A DNA stretch of 64,000 nt from Chrysemys picta bellii (GCF_011386835.1 NC_088792.1:110828421-110892420), one strand, 5' to 3'; counted from the first letter of the stretch, positions 47,061-58,020 are shown. Numbers and translations: made by a program. The notes: a model not told the origin generated them from the sequence alone.

Positions 47061-47830
47061 TCATTGTGGATAGTTCTCTGAAAACATCCACTCAATGTGC
47101 AGCGGCAGTCAAAAAGTGAAGAGAATGCTGGGAATAATTAAGGGATATATAATATACACAAAATATCATGTTGCCCCTATATAAATCCATGGTATGCCCA
47201 CATCTTGAATACTGTGTGCAGATGTGGTCGCCCCATCTCAAAAAAGATATATTGGACTTGGAAAAGGTTCAGAAAAGAGCAACAAAAGAATGATTAGAGG
47301 TATGGAATGGCTTCCATATGAGGAGTGATTAATAAGACTGGGACTTTTCAGCTTAGAAAAGAGACAGCTAAGGGAAGATATGATTGAGGTCTATAAAATC
47401 ATGACTGGTGTAGAGAAAGTAGATAAGGAAGTTCACTACTTCTCATAGCACAATAATTAGGGGTCACCAAATGAAATTAATAGACAGAAGGTTTAAAACA
47501 AATAAAAGGAAGTATTTCTTCACACAACGCACAGTCAACCTGTGGAACTCTTTGCCAGAGGATGTTGTGAAGGCCAAGACCATAACAGGGTTCAAAAAAG
47601 AACTAGATAAATTCATGGAGGATAGGTCCATCAATGGCTATTAGCCAGGATGGGCAGGAATGGTGTCCTTAGCCTTTGTTTGCCAGAAGCTGGGAATGAA
47701 TGACAGAGAATGGATCACTTGATGATTACCGGTTCTGTTCATTCCCTCTGGGGTACCTGGCACTGGTCACTGTCAGAAGACAGAATACTGGGCTAGATGG
47801 ACCTTTGATCTGACTCAGTAGGGGCATTCT
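47061..47830 (+). mobile_element. CR1 LINE 3' portion
   Basis: Continues after the RT piece with the ORF2 C-terminal region ('cttgaatactgtgtgcagat', 'gaaaaggttcagaaaagagc') and the 3' end ('gggctagatggacctttgat', 'tctgactcagtaggggca'). The jump at about 47060 skips the RT catalytic core, so this copy carries an internal deletion. No frame is open for long. Confidence 0.85.
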
Positions 47831-48703
47831 TATTTTCTGATGGTCTTATGGATATGAAGAAAATCCAGAGTTATTATATTTAATGCTAATTTAAATTTGG
47901 AAGATATACTGAACTGCACACTTTTAAAGTAGCGTACCCTGCTCACACGGACTGTAGCCAGGTGTGGTACTGCAGGTGAGCCCACTTTACTTTCCCCTAA
48001 CTGGACTTTAATAAATCTGCTTGAACAAATCAGGGCAATGAGAAATCAAAACAAACTAATCAAAGAAATGTCTCCTTTAATGAAGCTCCAGGAAAGGAAC
48101 ACTCAAAATAATGGTTCACAGGCCCTTACCTCAGGACCCCAGATCAGAGCTCCCAAACTTAAAGTCCAAAACAAAGTGTTTATCCCAGGTCAGGCTAACC
48201 TTCCAGAGCTGGAGAAGGATCTCACACGCCCACACACATGCCCCTGCCACCTGGCAAACTGGACAGCTTTTAGTCTCCTCCCTTCTGCTCAGCTAGCTTC
48301 CTGTTTACAATAGGTCAGTCCTAGGGCAGAACAAGGCATCCTCTTGATTATATGAGCTCCTGGCTGACCCTTAAAGGAATAGTTCATTCCTTCCCAATGC
48401 TTCCAGCTTTAAACCAGTCTCAAGGTTTTAGAAGAAAACTTAATCTGAAAGTCTGATTATCCCATATCCATCTAAAGCCTGCACCTTCCTCTGAAGAATC
48501 TGGTGTGTGCTACAGTCAGAGATAGCATACTTGACTAGATGGATCACTGGTCTGTTCCAGTATGGCATTCCTTATGTTTCCTATGTGTACAGCTATGCCT
48601 TAATATGTATCAAGTATTTTGGAGTGAGTAAGAGCAAGCCTCCCAGCCTGGGTCAACAGGCTCACGTTAGCAGGGCTTCAGCTTGCATTCTAAAAATAGC
48701 TGT
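47831..48703. other. Non-coding stretch with LINE 3' end remnant
   Basis: 48495-48585 ('cagtcagagatagcatactt', 'gactagatggatcactggtc') is another CR1/L2-type 3' end. The rest (47930-48460) has LTR-like texture but no clear ends. No gene was found. Confidence 0.45.
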
Positions 48704-49382
48704 TGTGACAAAGTTCTGTCCTTGACTCCATGGATCCTGCATTTCCTGACAGACTTTGCTAACCTCAGAGGCTCACTGTGACCCTCCACATAGCCCTTCT
48801 CTCTCTAGAGGCAAGGGTCACAGTCTACTGAGCCATTTTCATCATAAACCAGCAAGGGAGGTGAGGAGAAACAACCCTCCCTCTCACAGTCTCTGTTGTC
48901 TTCTAGTATCAGTGATTAATCAGGGAGGGGAGGGGGGAACCCAGGCCCACCCTTTACTCCAGGCTCCAGCCCAGGGACCCTAAAATTAGCAGCTATGGAA
49001 GCTGACTTTTTGGAAATAGGATGTGTACAATTCCCTGGGTTACTTCCCCACAGCAGCCCCCACTCAATATCTTCTTCACAATTACCTGAAGGTCTCCTTC
49101 CTTGCACCTGATATGGATTCATAGTACTTCAATCCTCCAACAGCACAACTCACTCCTGACACCCACACCACACTGACTAACTGGGAGGCTTTTAATTAGT
49201 TCCAGCCAGTCCTTGATTGGCTTCAGGTGTCCCAATCAATCTAGCTATCTTAATTGGCCCCAGGTGTCTTGATTAACCTGGAGCAACTGCCATTTGGTTA
49301 CCATGCTACCAGGGATTTGTTTAGCCGGAAGCTAACATACCGGTTCCTCACTACTGTAGCCATCTGGCCTTGCCCCATCACA
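48704..49382 (-). mobile_element. Solo LTR, gypsy-like, copy 2
   Basis: A 679-bp unit starting TGTGAC and ending CATCACA, flanked by the 4-bp direct repeat CTGT (48700-48703 and 49383-49386). It aligns along its length with the solo LTR at 2315-3028; the last base pairs of the termini and several indels differ. The block 'ccaggcccaccctttactcc' with 'aggctccagcccagggaccc' has a counterpart in the LTRs of the element at 53604-60313. The shared orientation implies the minus strand. Confidence 0.87.
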
Positions 49383-49386
49383 CTGT

Positions 49387-51558
49387 ATAGACAGCAATTT
49401 AAAGTTGCAACTCAGGTTGGAAGCCTTCAGAGAGGGCAAAAATCATTCCAATGGAAAATTCCCAATCAGCTCTAAAAAGAATAAAAATAATGAATAGGAA
49501 AGGAAAAGTCAAAACATTAAATTACAGGGGGATAAAGTATCTGTTGCAAGATTTTGTAAATGCAAAGTAAAGCATGATTAAATTACATAATTCACAGTCA
49601 ATCTGGTACCTCTGATTCTAGAACAATCATGAGCACCACATTTTGCTTAGATATACACATTTGTGATCAAAGCCCAACACACAGCTTCATGTCAAAAAAT
49701 ATTGTGACCTGTAGTGCAGCTGTGCTGGCAAGGTCTGAATCCTGTGCCTACAACAGCACATTTTAGGTGTGTGAGAAAGTACTTGCTGTGCAAAATGCAA
49801 TCACTCTGAATTCTTCCGCAGTTCTAATTTTCTCAGCAGGTATGAATATCAGTCAGTGCTTCATCAAGAAATGCTTTGGTTTAGGCTCAAAAGGAGGGGG
49901 GAAAAAACAGCCTAAGTGTGATTCACAGTTTTATATATGCCCAGACAATGTTTTCTTACTATCTTACTTTACAGGTAGTGTATGTGTGTGCATTGCCCAA
50001 CAAACAAATAATTACAGTTAGATATGGGAAAACATAGCATATTTATACGTCATCAATCACGTGGAATGTTGTGCACTCTGATATGCTGTATGTATTGTCT
50101 CTGTTTCTTGCTATGCAAATAAGGTATTTGCTACCTACTTTTTATTATTTTAAATCATCAACTAAACCCATTTTCTCCTAAAAACCAACTGATTCTGTTA
50201 GTGAAGTGCAAATATTTCTGCCCCAAGTTCATTTAACCAAAGAACTAGGAGACGATATCTCGAGTATAACAACAGCTCCCAGTCTGTGGTCCCTTCCATT
50301 ATGGAATATACATTAACCCTAAACTTCATTTTGCAGCTCAATCACTTCTATTACCTTGAGAGGCTATAAACCAGAAAATGGTAACCAGGGAAAACCCAGT
50401 TGAGACACAATAACAACCAATTCAAACTTTCACCTGGCAAACCTTGATATGAAGCTCAAAACATTTCAGCTTCATTTCTGCTTTCTTTCCCACTTCCCCC
50501 AATATTTGTGTGCATCTCACACTTCCTGGGTCTGCTTGAGACCAAAAGAAAATATGAAAATACCTCAGAAAGGCTTTTCTTGAAATAAAAACATCCTGAC
50601 TAGAAGCTGGGAATCTTGTGGGGAAAGTTGGCATTATAAAAGAGACAACATACATCAAATTAACTATTTATTGGAAATGATTTGTGCAGCTTTAGATGCT
50701 CAGAAAAGATGCCATTTTCCCCATCAGTAATCACAAGCAGATTCAGGGGAAGCAGTTCAGTTGTATTTGCATAGGAACTTATTTCCTCAAAAGATCCTGT
50801 AAGTTCTTTTCTTTAATGTATGGCCAGAAAAGATATTGTAAAATATCATCATATTGGAGAGCTCAGAGAAGGATCCTCCCACCACCACCTTCAATTGACT
50901 AGCATCTAAAATTTGCCTGTTGTGTTGCTAAGCAACCTGTTCATAGTCAGAGACAGAGAAATGCAACTGTAGGTCAGGAGGCCCCTTTTTCTTAACCATC
51001 TTCCATTTTTACTGGACAAACACAAAACTGACCTGTTCCATTCCCCCTACTATTTAAATCTCAAAGGAATATCTTCACCAATGATCATGTCCTACGAATA
51101 ACCAACAATAGTAATTCAAACATAATGAAGACAGGGAAACATGTATGCATTATTCATTCCCTGCACATAGTGTAGCGCCAGGTAACTTTGCCAAGTCCTT
51201 TAAGCTTTACTTATTACCCAATTAGGAAATATAACTCCTTCCTGGCTTGACAGAATTTCTCCTCACAGAACCTAAATAAAGACAAAAAGCTATTCTGTGT
51301 CAACCATATTTTGCTCTCTGTGGCCTAGATGTGACTTGAGCTATATGTCCCTTCAGGAAAGCAAGGGGAGGGGGGGGGAGAACCTCCCCCTCACACCTCT
51401 GGGAGGGAATACCTGACAGAAACAGAGGAATACATCTACAAATGACAGATAGGGACAGATTTTTCTCCTGCTCTTGGCAAAGCTGAGAAGTGGACTGGGA
51501 AAGAGGCAGAGCGTCATGAGTTCTGCCCTGCCTTCTCCTGCCCCTGGAATGCCTCCGC

Positions 51559-51589
<31 letters not shown>

Positions 51590-52442
51590 ACACACCTTAC
51601 CCCATATGTGGAAAAGACAAAGCAGATGACATAGTGCTGGGTAAGCCAGCTTTCTGCTACCAGAGGAATGCCCCCTTTATCAGGGGATCCCCAGCTAACC
51701 CTTTAAGGGCCACTTTCTTTCTGGTTTGCACTGCTGAGATGGCACAGAGTAGATGAAGGCATGACCAAGAACCTGGCCCATTGTATTTAAATCCTATCAA
51801 GCGGATCCTGAGGAAAAAACTAATATTTATTTCTTCATCAAGTCTCACAAAATTGTACCAGGAAAAAAAATCAAGTTGACTTTCGATGTATGGGTGCTTA
51901 GTGATAACTAATAATGTATTGCAATGGGGGAAGTCACTCATGTATAACACAAGGGTCAAGATGAATGTAAAGAACTGAAAAAATACAAGGCAATGCATCT
52001 AGGCAAAAACAACACAAAACAAACAATGGCGAAGCCATACTTGGAAAGCAATTATATGATGAGAACTAGAAGTGATGAGGCTAGATTGTGCTGTTAGGCA
52101 AAGCCCTGAGTAAGCAATGGTACATAAGCCACACCACCCCAGCAGTGGCTTTGAGAGTCACTGTGTCTTAGAGACACCTCTCTGAGATGCAATTACCTAT
52201 CTGTTTTCCCCTTGCTCTTATAGGACAGGAGTGGTAGTTTGCTGCTGGTCTATACTACCAGGGAAGTATAACCCCTCCCTCTGCTCAATCTGCATTGCCT
52301 GGCACACTGTACGGCACAAGTCCCAGCTTTCTTCTCACCTCTACAAACCTACCAGTTCTAGGGGAGAGTAAGTGGGCAGCCCATGCACAGGTGTAAGGGG
52401 TGTTTTCACTGCCCCGTGTCGACATGTAGCACAAGCCACAAT
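49387..52442. other. Non-coding stretch, no gene seen
   Basis: Mostly unique AT-rich sequence, with a poly(C)/(CA)n tract at 51558-51594. Small frames (60-113 codons) show no domain. Confidence 0.45.
51558..51594. repeat. Poly(C) followed by (CA)n
   Basis: Eighteen C, then about nine CA units. The G/C runs create the false glycine-rich minus-strand frames seen at 51300-51595. Confidence 0.95.
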
Positions 52443-52690
52443 CATAGGCCTGAGCTATACCTACAACTAAAAATTCACACCCCTGAGAGATGTAATTAAA
52501 CTGACCCAAGCCTCAGTGTAGCCAGCGCTAAGTTGACAGAAGAATTCTTCTGTTGACCTAGCTACTGCCTCTCCGAGAGGTGGATTTACTAAAGCAATGG
52601 AAGATGCCCTTCCATTGCTGTAATAAGTGTCTATGCTACAGCGGTGCAGCTGCACCACTGTAGCATTTCTATGGTAGACATACCCATAGT
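52443..52690. mobile_element. MITE of the 'tgtctacac' DNA-transposon family
   Basis: Contains the series 'ttcacacccctgagagatgt', 'ttgacagaagaattcttctg', 'ctactgcctctccgagaggt', 'gtgtctatgctacagcggtg' and an end 'tggtagacatacccat'. The same series, in the same order, is found split around the nested LTR elements at 53527-53590 and 61004-61200. Confidence 0.65.
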
Positions 52691-53309
52691 CACACCTAGT
52701 GTACAGCAAATAATTTCTCAGCTCATACAGCTATATGGCTGTAAAAAACCCACACTATGATTTGGGGCTGTGTGTGTGTTAAGGCATCACAACAGAAATC
52801 AAGATACAGATAGGAAACACTATATGGCACTGGTGAAGCTGCACCTAAACACTGTATACAGCTCTGGGCAAGGGTGAGGTCACCATTTTGAAATTTGTGT
52901 ATCATTTGAAATTATATTGTCCAACTTTCTCTCTCTTCCTGGAGAGACAGATGTCGCAGCAGGGTCTGGTGGTATCAGAGGAAAATGCTTTGAAAATGCC
53001 ACCATTTGGTGAATTCTGGTGCATTTCAAAGAACAACAAAACACTCTTCAAAAGTATAGTTGTGAGTCAGGTACTAAAGTCACCCTCACTGAGAAGAATT
53101 AACAACACTTAGATAAGAGGTTGGACTCCTTTGGAGGCAAGGAGATCTCTCTCCCACCCCTCTTCACTTTGCTTTGATCCATGAGTATTTGAAGTGAGTG
53201 GAACCTCATTATTTTACAACACATTCATTCTGATCACATTTTTAAAATTATAATTTTTAATTCCCATCGGGAAAAAACAAACAATCAAGAATTACCACAT
53301 TACTGATTG

Positions 53310-53311
<2 letters not shown>

Positions 53312-53351
<40 letters not shown>
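53312..53351. repeat. (TA)n microsatellite
   Basis: About twenty uninterrupted TA units. Confidence 0.97.
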
Positions 53352-53355
<4 letters not shown>

Positions 53356-53428
53356 CACCTTAAATCCATTCATCAATACCACCACATCACATGCACAGCT
53401 AGATTCTCCTTCCCATTCCCTTCCCTCA

Positions 53429-53478
53429 GGGCCCAATCAAAACTCCAGGTGACTTCAATGAGCTTTGAATCAGACCTT
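53429..53478. repeat. Short palindromic repeat, type B, degraded
   Basis: 'gggcccaatcaaaactccag' and 'atgagctttgaatcagacc' match the arms of the type B repeat at 3331-3402. Confidence 0.5.
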
Positions 53479-53598
53479 CAAAACTTCTCTTCCCCTCATC
53501 ACCTGATATCTTCCATCACCTAGGCCTCGGGTTAAAAATTAGATCAACCTAGCTATGTCACTTGGGGTTGTGAAAAATGTCACACGCTACTGCAGTGG

Positions 53599-53603
53599 GG
53601 TGG
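53599..53603. other. Target-site duplication of the gypsy element (left copy)
   Basis: GGTGG, identical to 60314-60318 immediately after the right LTR. Five base pairs is the usual gypsy length. Confidence 0.92.
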
Positions 53604-54718
53604 TGTAATAGGTCCTAGCCGGGGCTCGACCCTTCCGGGCAGGAGGGGAGCCACACCGACTCACTACTGTGGGAACAAGCAGTCAGTTAGTCCCGAAGCT
53701 CCGGCTCTTTGGTGCAGGGGCGGAGCAACGCCGACAGTCAGCTCAGGGCTCAGGCCCTCAGGTGCAGGGACTGAGCAAGCAAACAGGTCAGGAGCCCAGG
53801 CCCTGGATCAGGGCGGGGCACACCCACAGGGGTAGCTCAGGCCCTTGACTGCAGGAGCGGAGCAAACACAGTAAAGCTCAGGCCCTTGTTTGCAGGGGGC
53901 TGAGCGAGCAAGCAGTTCAGGAGCCCAGGCCCTGGATCAGGGCGGGGCAAACACAGTTCAGGTAAGGCACGCCTAGGCTTTCTGTAGCTGAGTGTTGGGT
54001 GAGGGGGAAGCCTGCCACCCATGAGCGGGGGGGTGGCAGGGGGGAACGCAGGCCCACCCACTCCACTGCGTTCCAGCCCGGGGCCCTAGCAGCGGTTACT
54101 GCCACTGCTGGTCAGTGGGGTATCCAGACCACAACACACTGACATTGGCTCACACTCGGTTGCAGCCGGACAGGGGTCGGCTACCCCCGGGCTACTTCCA
54201 CGATCCCCCTCAGAGCTTACCTCGTTCGCCGCGCCGGGCTCGGGCCAGTCCATCTGCATGGGCTCCTCTCGGCCAGGGCTCGGTGGCAGGTCCGGTAGCT
54301 CTGCCGGGAAGTCCGGCCAACGGTCCTCGGGCGGCTCCTCTGGGTAGCAGCAGGGGCAGAGGGGTTCGGGTGCAGTCTCACCCTCAGGGTTGGTGGGGTG
54401 GGGTTCCCAGGGATTCTCCCAGTGACGGGAGCAGACGGGCTCCGGCGGCTCCTCCTCGTAGCGTGCCCGGGGTAGCTCAGGCCAGCTAGGGTCCAGGCCT
54501 CGGTCTTCGGCGGTCTCCTGGCCGGGAGCTCCCGGCCGCACATCTGCTCCCTGTGGTGGCTGGCCGCAGACTGAGCTCTGGCGGCCGGCCTTTATACTTC
54601 CTGTCCTGCCCCTTGACTTCCGGGGGGCGGGGACAGGCGGTGGTGATCCCACCCACTCTGGTGCCTGCACGTGGGCTCCCTCTTCTGGGCAGGAGGGGAG
54701 CCACACCGACTCACTACA
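53604..54718 (-). repeat. 3' LTR of the gypsy element (1115 bp)
   Basis: Begins (minus strand) TGTAGTGAGT and ends CCTATTACA. The 633 bp next to the polypurine tract (54086-54718) are open in the pol frame and form the C-terminal end of the pol protein. The other half holds imperfect repeats of 40-85 bp ('ggcccttgtttgcaggggg', 'aggccctggatcagggcgg'). A 31-bp direct repeat sits near both ends of the LTR (53637-53667 and 54687-54717). It is 81 bp shorter than the 5' LTR, mainly through one fewer minisatellite unit. Confidence 0.95.
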
Positions 54719-56587
54719 CCCCCCCCCCCTTAAGACTGGCTCCCGCGCGTTGGGGCCAGGTCCTTCCATCTCCCCAATGCGGGATAGGAAGTCCGTGTTT
54801 GTATGGTCCTTGCCAGCCCGATGCTGAACCGTAAACGCGTAGGGCTGTAAGGCGAGGTACCACCGCATAATGCGGGCGTTATCTTTCATCCGCATTAGCC
54901 ACCGGAGGGGGGCGTGGTCTGTGATGAGGGTGAACGGTGCCCAGAGGAGGTAGAAGCGAAGGGCATAGCAGGCCCACTTCACAGCGAGGGCCTCTTTTTC
55001 CACCACGGCGTAATTCCTCTCGCGGGGAAACAGTTTCCGGCTGAGATATAATATGGGGTGGTCTTTTCCCTCCACTTCTTGGGACAAGACTGCCCCTAAC
55101 CCAACCGCGGAGGCGTCGGTCTGCAGGATGAATGGGCGTTTAAAGTCCGGGCTGTAGAGAACCGGCTCCTGGCAGAGGCACTTCTGCAGTGTCCGGAAGG
55201 CGGCTTCACACTCTGGGGACCACTGTATCTGCCGGGGACTGTCCTTCGTCAGAAGCCCAGTTAAGGGTGCGGCTATGGACGCGAACTGGGGGATGAACCG
55301 TCGGTAATACCCAACGAGGCCCAGGAACTGCCGAACGTGCCGTTTGGTTGATGGGGTGGGGCAGTCCAGGAGGGCCTGGACTTTTCCGACGAGGGGTTTG
55401 ACCCGCCCGCCCCCGACGGTATAGCCGAGATAGGTGGTCTCTTGCCAGGCAATACGGCACTTTTTGGGGTTGGCGGTCAGGCCCGCCTGTCGTAGGGACC
55501 TTAGGACCGCCGCAACCCGGGGCAGATGGTCCTCCCAGCTGCGGCTATAGATGACCACGTCGTCTAGGTACATAGCTGCAAAGTCCTGATGGGGCTGCAG
55601 AAGATGGTCCATCAGTCGCTGGAAGGTGGCTGGGGCCCCATGGAGACCGAATGGCATTCGCGTGAATGGGTACAGCCCCATTCGGGTGGCAAAGGCGGTT
55701 TTCTCCTTCGAGGTCTCTTCGAGGGGGATCTGCCAATAGCCTTTGCTAAGGTCCAGGGTGGTGATATACTGGGCCTCCCGCAGGTGGCCCAGTAACTCGT
55801 CCACACGGGGCATCGGGTAGGCATCGAAGTGCGAGATGGCGTTTACCCTTCGAAAGTCGATGCAGAAGCGGCGGGTGCCGTCTGGCTTGGGCACCAGGAC
55901 CACCGGACTACGCCACTCGCTCTGGGACGGCTCAATGACGCCCAGAGCCAGCATGGCTCTTACTTCCTCCTCGACCGCATCCCACATCCGATAGTGCAGG
56001 GGCCGGGTCGTCTCTCGAACCACTTTCCCCGGCTCGTTCTGGATTGAGTGTTTGACTAGGGACGTGTAGCCCGGTACGGCCGTGAAGGTTCTTTTGAAGG
56101 CCTGCAGAAGGCAGTTGGTTTGTTTACATTGCTCCTCCGTGAGCAATTTTCCTAACAGGGGTGCCGGGGGGTCATCCGTCGAGGGTACGCGGGGTCCCAA
56201 TTCCGGCTCGGGCGGACACGGGTTAATTAAGAGGCCCTCCCGGTCCTGCCACCGTTTCAGCAGGTTTACATGATACCGTTGGGTCCCCTTCCGCTTGTCT
56301 GGTTGCCGCACCTCGTAGATGACAGGACCTACTTTACGCACGACGTCGTAAGGCCCCTGCCACCGGGCTAACAATTTTGACTCACTGGACGGGAGGAGGA
56401 GTAGGACACGGTCTCCTGGTTGGAACTCCCGGACTTGGGCTCCCTGATCGTAGGTTCGTTTCTGCCGCTCCTGCGCCGTCTTCAAATTTTCGCGTGCCAG
56501 GGCTCCGGCCTGGGCAAGGTATTCCTGTAACTGGATGACATATTTCAGGAGGCCCTGGGCTGGGGACTGTTCCCAGGTCTCTCTCAT
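54086..56587 (-). CDS. Gypsy pol frame: integrase C-end, RT, RNase H, LTR-encoded tail
   Basis: An 833-codon open frame, the only large intact one in the window. Residues 60-115 are the integrase C-terminal region (KLLARWQGPYDVVRKVGP, GPY type). RT spans about 195-430: VVLVPKPDGTRRFCIDFRR, motif A TLDLSKGYWQ, catalytic YLDD at residues 340-343 (55559-55570), and TYLGY. RNase H spans about 475-610, with QTDASAVGLGA, EKEALAVKWA and TDHAPLRWL. Residues from about 623 are read from the 3' LTR: a Pro/Glu-rich, disordered-looking tail of about 210 residues with no known domain. The Met at 56587 is only the first after an upstream TGA; the same frame continues 5' into integrase, so this is the 3' part of a longer pol gene. 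All RT and RNase H catalytic residues that can be checked are present. Confidence 0.93.
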   Translation of the reverse strand: MRETWEQSPAQGLLKYVIQLQEYLAQAGALARENLKTAQERQKRTYDQGAQVREFQPGDRVLLLLPSSESKLLARWQGPYDVVRKVGPVIYEVRQPDKRKGTQRYHVNLLKRWQDREGLLINPCPPEPELGPRVPSTDDPPAPLLGKLLTEEQCKQTNCLLQAFKRTFTAVPGYTSLVKHSIQNEPGKVVRETTRPLHYRMWDAVEEEVRAMLALGVIEPSQSEWRSPVVLVPKPDGTRRFCIDFRRVNAISHFDAYPMPRVDELLGHLREAQYITTLDLSKGYWQIPLEETSKEKTAFATRMGLYPFTRMPFGLHGAPATFQRLMDHLLQPHQDFAAMYLDDVVIYSRSWEDHLPRVAAVLRSLRQAGLTANPKKCRIAWQETTYLGYTVGGGRVKPLVGKVQALLDCPTPSTKRHVRQFLGLVGYYRRFIPQFASIAAPLTGLLTKDSPRQIQWSPECEAAFRTLQKCLCQEPVLYSPDFKRPFILQTDASAVGLGAVLSQEVEGKDHPILYLSRKLFPRERNYAVVEKEALAVKWACYALRFYLLWAPFTLITDHAPLRWLMRMKDNARIMRWYLALQPYAFTVQHRAGKDHTNTDFLSRIGEMEGPGPNAREPVLRGGGCSESVWLPSCPEEGAHVQAPEWVGSPPPVPAPRKSRGRTGSIKAGRQSSVCGQPPQGADVRPGAPGQETAEDRGLDPSWPELPRARYEEEPPEPVCSRHWENPWEPHPTNPEGETAPEPLCPCCYPEEPPEDRWPDFPAELPDLPPSPGREEPMQMDWPEPGAANEVSSEGDRGSSPGVADPCPAATECEPMSVCCGLDTPLTSSGSNRC
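54719..54731 (-). other. Polypurine tract
   Basis: On the minus strand, AA followed by eleven G, directly abutting the 3' LTR. This is where plus-strand DNA synthesis would start. It also lies inside the pol reading frame, coding for Arg-Gly-Gly-Gly. Confidence 0.88.
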
Positions 56588-57500
56588 CAGGTCTAAGAGG
56601 CCCCGTGGTCTGTGTCCATACAGCAGCTCGAATGGGGAAAATTTCGTTGAGGTCTGCGGGACTTCTCAGATGGCTAACAGCAAGGGTGGAAGGAATTGGT
56701 CCCAGTGGCGGAGGTCCTCTGCTGGGAACTTCCGCAACATGCCTTTCAAAGTGCGGTTAAACCGCTCCACCAACCCGTCCGTCTGCGGGTGGTAAACGGA
56801 CGTCCAGAGTTGTTTGATGCCTAAGAGGGCACAGACCTGTCACAACAATTGGGACGTGAAGTTCGTTCCTTGGTCGGTTAGGATCTCTCTAGGCAGTCCT
56901 ACTCGGGCGAAGATTTTCAGCAATTCCCCCGCGATGGTCCGGGCGGTAATACTCCGCAAGGGGATGGCTTCCGGGAATCGAGAGGCATAGTCCACCAGAA
57001 CCAGAATGTATTGAAACCCCGCGGCGCTTTTCGGGAGGGGGCCCACGAGGTCCATGGCGACCCGTTCAAAGGGCGTCTCCATCACTGGCATGGGGACCAG
57101 GGGTGCCTTGGAGATGCCGGGCGGGGCGACCAGCTGACAGTCTGGGCAGGAGGCGCAATACTCCTTCACCTCCTGAGAGATTCCCGGCCAAAAGAAGCGC
57201 GCCAGGATTCGAGCGAGGGTCTTCTCTTGCCCCAGGTGCCCGGGGCTGGCACATCGTGGGCCAGCTTCATTACCGTCCGCCGGTGACACAGGGGCACCAA
57301 CAGTTGGGTTTGTGGTTCCCGGGTGCGGGGATCACGGTCCACGCGGTAGAGCCGGTCCCGGCGCAGCTCAAAGTGGGGCCATAGGGTGGCCCGCTGGGGG
57401 TCCACAACACTCCCGTCTACTGCTGCGAGCTGCTCGTAGAAGCGGCTGACGGTGGGGTCCTCTCGCTGGTCCCGACAGAAGTCGGTATCGAAGTGGGGCT
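56588..57500 (-). pseudogene. Gypsy integrase, broken
   Basis: Lies upstream of RT. The first part (to about 57250, within the 57831-57166 frame) carries the start of the zinc-binding domain, with LAHD. After a one-base shift near 57240 the frame 57289-56840 has GHLG, YCASCPDC (completing HHCC), the first catalytic Asp in VAMDLVGP (57050-57052) and the second in LTDQGTNF (56873-56875). The catalytic Glu is at 56765-56767, leaving exactly 35 residues between the second Asp and Glu, the classic D,D(35)E spacing. Two in-frame TGA stops break it at 56840-56842 and 56666-56668. The enzyme would insert the cDNA into the host genome; this copy cannot make it whole. Confidence 0.92.
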
Positions 57501-57619
57501 GAGGGGCGGGCTCCGGCTGTGGCCCCGCTGCGTCCGTGTCGTCTATCTCAGTCGCCGGGCCCTGCTTGGGGGTCTCGGATGAGGACCCCAGCCGATCAGC
57601 CTCCAGGGCCGGCGTGGAA

Positions 57620-58010
57620 CGTAGGACTTCCTCGAAGGCCGGCCAGTCCCGACCGAGGATCACAGGATATGCAAGATGGGGAGCTACCCCAACCACCAGG
57701 TGTCGGGTGACCCCCGCGATTGTTAGGGGGACCCGGGCGCTGGGGTATGGTCGGACATCCCCATGGATGCACTGTAGATGGATGCACCCGAGGCGGGTAT
57801 CGCCCTGCGGGACCAGGTCCTTACGGACCAACGGCCACAGCCCGAGTCGATCAAGGCCCGCGTAGTCCTACCTCCGACGGCCACCGGGACGGTCAGCTTG
57901 GGGTTCATGGCTGGCCAGGCTCGAGTGTGGCCCGCCCACACTTGCCCATAGCTACAATCCATCTCCGGACAGTCTCGCTGGAGGTGCCCCATCTTCCCAC
58001 AACCGAAGCA
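57620..58010 (-). pseudogene. Gag zinc knuckle and aspartic protease, frameshifted
   Basis: A CCHC knuckle CFGCGKMGHLQRDC is encoded at 57969-58010 (C-X2-C-X4-H-X4-C), which would bind the element RNA. The same frame continues to the protease active site ALIDSG (Asp-Ser-Gly at 57840-57848). A frameshift at about 57835 moves the rest of the protease to the frame ending in YPVILGRDWPAF at about 57640. The protease would cut the Gag-Pol polyprotein. The single break lies just after the catalytic triplet. Confidence 0.88.
57969..58010 (-). other. CCHC zinc knuckle motif
   Basis: Fourteen codons with canonical spacing C-X2-C-X4-H-X4-C, in a different frame from the proline-rich Gag part just upstream, which ends in a stop near 58021. 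Confidence 0.9.
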
Positions 58011-58020
58011 GGGACCGAGT

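Noticed and set aside
53720..53960. CRISPR-like direct repeats
   Set aside because: The repeats are irregular, 40-85 bp, without unique spacers, lie within an LTR, and the genome is eukaryotic.
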